Source: IMCC26256 sp046081705 (GTDB lineage Bacteria; Actinomycetota; Acidimicrobiia; IMCC26256). From it: a stretch of 8,724 nt of DNA. Each line of letters opens with the position of its first letter. Position 1 is the first letter of the stretch. Below, one piece after another: positions 6,366 through 8,724 of this stretch. The DNA is taken from positions 1 to 8,724 of the forward strand of contig JBJTWK010000030.1 of the NCBI GenBank assembly GCA_046081705.1, written 5' to 3'. Position numbers and translations under genes: made by a program. The notes below the pieces were generated by a model. That model saw nothing but the letters and a program-made list of their open reading frames with translations, was not told the DNA's origin and did no database searches.

Positions 6366-7810
6366 GGGCCGGCCGTCCCGACCGCCGCCGACGTCGACGG
6401 GGCAACGATCGGCGCGTCGCGCCGACGGGGGGCCATCGCGGAGACCGTCCCGAGCCCGAGCCAGAAGAGCGCGTCCATGGGCACCATCTCGAAGTAGGTG
6501 GCGACCAGCGCCGCACCCATGATGGCGAGCACCGAGGCGCACCAGGACGCGGCGAACTCACGGTCGAGTCCCTCGACCCGGCGCTCGACGTGACGCCCCG
6601 TGAGGAACGCACTGACGAGCAGTGCCACGAAGAGCCAGAGGCCGATGATGCCGAGCTCGAACCCGACCTTGAGGTACGAGTTGTCGGACTGGAAGGTCGC
6701 CGGTGCGTTCGGATCCGTGGCGTCGAGGGACTGCGCCTTCTCCGCCGCTGCGCCGATTGTGCCGATGCCGGTGCCGATCGGATGGGTGATCAGGTCGCCC
6801 GCGCGGTCGACCCAGGAGGTCGTGCGCACGTTCAGGCTGTTGCTCTGGGTCGCCGCACTCGTGAAGTTCGAGCCCTGCGGCAGCAGCAGGAAGGCGACGA
6901 GGGCGAGCGGGATGAGGGCCACGAGCACCTTGTACCGGTGGAAGGCGAGGTACAGGAGACCGATCGCGAGCCCGAGGAACGCGCCCCGCACGTAGGTGAA
7001 CACGAGCGCCAGCGCCAGGACCGGGGTGGAGAGCAGGAAGAGCCGGTTGCGGAGCCGCTGCGGATCCGCGATCACCTGCGGCACCGCGAGGAGCACGGTG
7101 AGCATGAGGTAGAACGCGAACGGGAACGGCTGGTTGAAGGTCGAGAACGAGCGGAGGCGGAACCCGTTCGTGAACCGGATCACCTCGTTGTAGGGGTAGC
7201 CCCACGAGTTCAGGACCTCGTGCCCGACCCGCTGCTGGTAGAGGCCGAACAACGAGGTCACGAACGCCATCGTGATGAAGATGGTGATGAGCCGGTCGCG
7301 TTCGGTCGCGTCGAGTGGGCATCGCCAGACCACGATCGCGAGCAGCACGTTGAAGAACGAGATGCGCAGGCCGACCACCGCGCTCGAGCGACTCACGAGC
7401 GGCACCGTGACCAGGGCGAGCACCATGAGACCGGCGACCGCCGGGGCCCACCCCGGGAGCCGGCGCCCCTTCGGCGCGCGGGCCTCCGCCGGGCACACGA
7501 AGGTGGCGAGGAACAGGCCGAGGACGGCGGCCTCCTTCCACCCCTGCGCGAACTCGGGGAACGGCAGGATGTAGTGGAGGCCGTGCAGCGGCAGGAGTGC
7601 GGCCACGCCGAGCACGCCGAGCTGGGGCCGACGGGCCACCACGAGGCCGACCGGCACGAGCACGGCGAGCAGGAGGACGAGGGGCCACGCCCCGGTGATC
7701 ACGGCGGCCGTCGCGAGCAGCGCCGCACCGGTGAGCGGCAGCACGGCGCGTGCGCCGGAACCGATCCGCCCGGTGCGCCGCCCGACGAGGATGCGTGTCG
7801 CCGCGGTCAT
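6362..7810 (-). CDS. Wzy/WaaL-type O-antigen polymerase or ligase (Wzy_C-like membrane protein)
   Basis: A complete 482-residue polytopic membrane protein with about ten or more hydrophobic helices, the first pair at roughly 22-60. Proteins of this group polymerise undecaprenyl-linked repeat units or ligate them to an acceptor on the outer face of the membrane. The signature lies in the second half: FRLRSFSTFNQPFPFAFYL (217-235), the helix TYVRGAFLGLAIGLLYLAF (272-290) with R275, then a long extracytoplasmic loop (about 309-375) containing THPIGTGIGTIG (342-353) with H343, and SDNSYLKVGFELGIIGLWLF (375-394). This R...H...DN arrangement is characteristic of the O-antigen ligase-like family. 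It starts at ATG 7810 with no Shine-Dalgarno but a -10 box 7 bases away. Its stop overlaps the start of the downstream GT by 4 bp. Polymerase and ligase cannot be told apart by sequence; the Wzc-like neighbour favours polymerase. Confidence 0.9.
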   Translation of the reverse strand: MTAATRILVGRRTGRIGSGARAVLPLTGAALLATAAVITGAWPLVLLLAVLVPVGLVVARRPQLGVLGVAALLPLHGLHYILPFPEFAQGWKEAAVLGLFLATFVCPAEARAPKGRRLPGWAPAVAGLMVLALVTVPLVSRSSAVVGLRISFFNVLLAIVVWRCPLDATERDRLITIFITMAFVTSLFGLYQQRVGHEVLNSWGYPYNEVIRFTNGFRLRSFSTFNQPFPFAFYLMLTVLLAVPQVIADPQRLRNRLFLLSTPVLALALVFTYVRGAFLGLAIGLLYLAFHRYKVLVALIPLALVAFLLLPQGSNFTSAATQSNSLNVRTTSWVDRAGDLITHPIGTGIGTIGAAAEKAQSLDATDPNAPATFQSDNSYLKVGFELGIIGLWLFVALLVSAFLTGRHVERRVEGLDREFAASWCASVLAIMGAALVATYFEMVPMDALFWLGLGTVSAMAPRRRDAPIVAPSTSAAVGTAGP

Positions 7811-7817
7811 CGCGTCG

Positions 7818-7823
7818 AGCCTA
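7818..7823 (-). promoter_or_regulatory. Candidate leaderless promoter -10 box for the polymerase gene
   Basis: TAGGCT on the minus strand matches TANNNT and is separated by exactly 7 bases from the ATG at 7810. In actinobacteria this spacing is the hallmark of transcripts that start at the first base of the start codon. The gene has no Shine-Dalgarno, which agrees. The -35 region is not recognisable. Confidence 0.5.
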
Positions 7824-7853
7824 CCTGCGGTTCCGAGGCCTCCGACCCGGGCC

Positions 7854-7859
7854 TAGAGT
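7854..7859 (+). promoter_or_regulatory. Candidate -10 box for the Wzc-like gene
   Basis: TAGAGT fits TANNNT and ends 10 bases before the ATG at 7870. Transcription would begin within about 3 bases of the start codon. It lies 30 bases from the divergent -10 box at 7818-7823, so the two promoters would share the 59-bp gap and their upstream regions would overlap. Confidence 0.4.
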
Positions 7860-7869
7860 GCGGACCGTC

Positions 7870-8724
7870 ATGGATCTCGCCGCCCACTTCCGGATCATCC
7901 TGCGGGCCTGGAAGCGCATCCTCATCGTCGCCGTCATCGTCGCCGGGCTCGTGTACCTCTACACGAACCGCTCGGAGCGGGTGTACCAGGCGACCGAACT
8001 CCTCGCCGTCACGCCGTCCGACACGGGCGCGGGCCAGAGCAACGCGGACCAGGCCAACTACCTCGCCCAGTCGTACGCGGTGCTCGTCGACACGCCGAGC
8101 GTCGCCGGCCGCGCCGCGGAGGCCTCCGGGCTCGACATCAGCGCCGACGAGGCGGAGACCCGGAGTTCGGCCTCCGCCGTCGGCGACCTCGGATTCCTCG
8201 AGGTCTACGCGACCGGCCCGTCGCCCGACGACGCCCGCGCGCTCGCCGACGCCGTGTCCCGCACGCTCATCACCCAGGTCCAGGAGTCCGAGCAGGCCGC
8301 ACTCGCCGAGGACATCGCGCCGCTGAGCGAGCAGCGGGCCCGGTTGCAGACCCAGCTCGACGCGCTCCCCGCCGGCTCCCCCGAGGCCGCGAGCATCCAG
8401 GCCAACATCGACGCGATCAACCAGGTCGAGGCGGAACGGCGGGCCAAGCCGGCGAACCGCATCAACGTGTCGGCGGCGGCTCGGGCCGGGGATGCGCCGA
8501 TCGCGCCGAAGCCGATCCGCTCGGCGATCATCGCCTTCATCATCACCGCCATCCTGGCGGGCGAGGCGATCGTCGCCAGCCGGGCGATCGGCGATCGCAT
8601 CGGCCGCTCCGGCGACACCGACGCCGACATCGCCCGCATCACCGGCCTGCCCATCATCGCCCACATCCCGAAGGGCGAGGGCTTCGAGACCGTCGAGGCG
8701 TTCCGGGTGCTGCGCACCAACCTC
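7870..8724 (+). CDS. Wzc-type polysaccharide chain-length regulator, fused to a tyrosine-kinase domain that continues beyond the window
   Basis: The frame opens at ATG 7870 and runs 285 codons to the window edge without a stop. It has the Wzz plan: a short cytoplasmic N-terminus (MDLAAHFRIILRAWKR), a first membrane helix at about 17-31, an extracytoplasmic domain at about 32-217, a Pro-rich APIAPKP at 209-215, and a second helix at about 218-236. Residues 139-192 are rich in Glu, Gln, Leu and Ala in a heptad-like pattern and probably form a coiled coil. After the second helix come DADIARITGLPIIAHIPKGE (251-270) and EAFRVLRTNL (276-285), the usual lead-in to a bacterial tyrosine kinase; the Walker A motif would lie just beyond 8724. 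Such proteins control polysaccharide chain length with Wzy. The extracytoplasmic domain is far shorter than in E. coli Wzc and resembles actinobacterial fused forms. The kinase is inferred from the lead-in only. Confidence 0.88.
   Translation, partial: MDLAAHFRIILRAWKRILIVAVIVAGLVYLYTNRSERVYQATELLAVTPSDTGAGQSNADQANYLAQSYAVLVDTPSVAGRAAEASGLDISADEAETRSSASAVGDLGFLEVYATGPSPDDARALADAVSRTLITQVQESEQAALAEDIAPLSEQRARLQTQLDALPAGSPEAASIQANIDAINQVEAERRAKPANRINVSAAARAGDAPIAPKPIRSAIIAFIITAILAGEAIVASRAIGDRIGRSGDTDADIARITGLPIIAHIPKGEGFETVEAFRVLRTNL

Noticed and set aside
6366..6542. N-terminal extension of the third GT up to 6542
   Set aside because: The extra 59 residues overlap the polymerase coding region, are Arg/Gly-rich, and precede the natural beta strand; GTG 6365 with the GTGA overlap is better.
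4708..6612. Minus-strand open frame of 634 codons
   Set aside because: It crosses three genes in the wrong frame, and its Arg- and Ser-rich product has no recognisable domain.
7835..7842. GAGGCCTC palindrome between the divergent promoters
   Set aside because: Only 8 bp in GC-rich DNA with mismatched flanks; not enough to call an operator.
6590..8326. Plus-strand open frame of 578 codons
   Set aside because: It is antisense to the polymerase and then out of frame over the Wzc-like gene; the product is a charged repeat-like shadow.
7807..8664. Minus-strand open frame of 285 codons opposite the Wzc-like gene
   Set aside because: It is an antisense shadow; the plus-strand frame has two membrane helices and family motifs.

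Overview
The window is GC-rich throughout (about 70% by eye), with codon use strongly biased to G or C in third positions. It reads as chromosomal DNA of an actinobacterium. Acidimicrobiia or a relative is a guess. The phylum is suggested by the rpiB-glyA-wecA gene string, the GTG starts and the TANNNT motifs placed just upstream of start codons. No rRNA, tRNA, CRISPR array, insertion sequence or phage gene is visible.

Left part, 1-2877, all on the minus strand: a compact housekeeping run transcribed from right to left as rpiB (ribose-5-phosphate isomerase B), glyA (serine hydroxymethyltransferase) and a wecA-type polyprenyl-phosphate sugar-1-phosphate transferase. The last gene leaves the window at position 1 without a stop. 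Gaps are 36 bp and 10 bp, so this is very probably an operon. A 116-bp gap (2878-2993) separates it from the next gene and holds a possible terminator hairpin, a possible -10 box and the rpiB ribosome binding site.

Right part, 2994-8724: a surface-polysaccharide (capsule, exopolysaccharide or O-antigen-like) locus with genes on alternating strands. It holds a GT4 glycosyltransferase (minus, 2994-4142), a second GT4 enzyme (plus, about 4208-5284), a third GT4 enzyme (minus, 5262-6365), a Wzy/WaaL-type membrane polymerase or ligase (minus, 6362-7810), and a Wzc-type chain-length regulator whose reading frame enters a tyrosine-kinase domain as it leaves the window (plus, 7870-8724). The second and third GT genes converge and overlap by 23 bp. 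The polymerase and third GT gene overlap by 4 bp. The polymerase and Wzc-like genes diverge from a 59-bp promoter region.

Together these fit Wzx/Wzy-type assembly: WecA could load the first sugar phosphate onto the lipid carrier, the three GTs would extend the repeat unit, the Wzy-like protein would polymerise or ligate it, and the Wzc-like protein would control chain length. No Wzx flippase is in view, and no sugar specificity can be read from the sequence.

I see no clearly new biological system. The most unusual point is that the plus-strand GT at 4208 has its conserved N-terminus upstream of every ATG, GTG or TTG in its frame, which implies an ATC start or a base error. Secondary points are possible leaderless promoters, the convergent coding overlap, a four-cysteine insert in one GT, and a compact fused Wzc-like protein.
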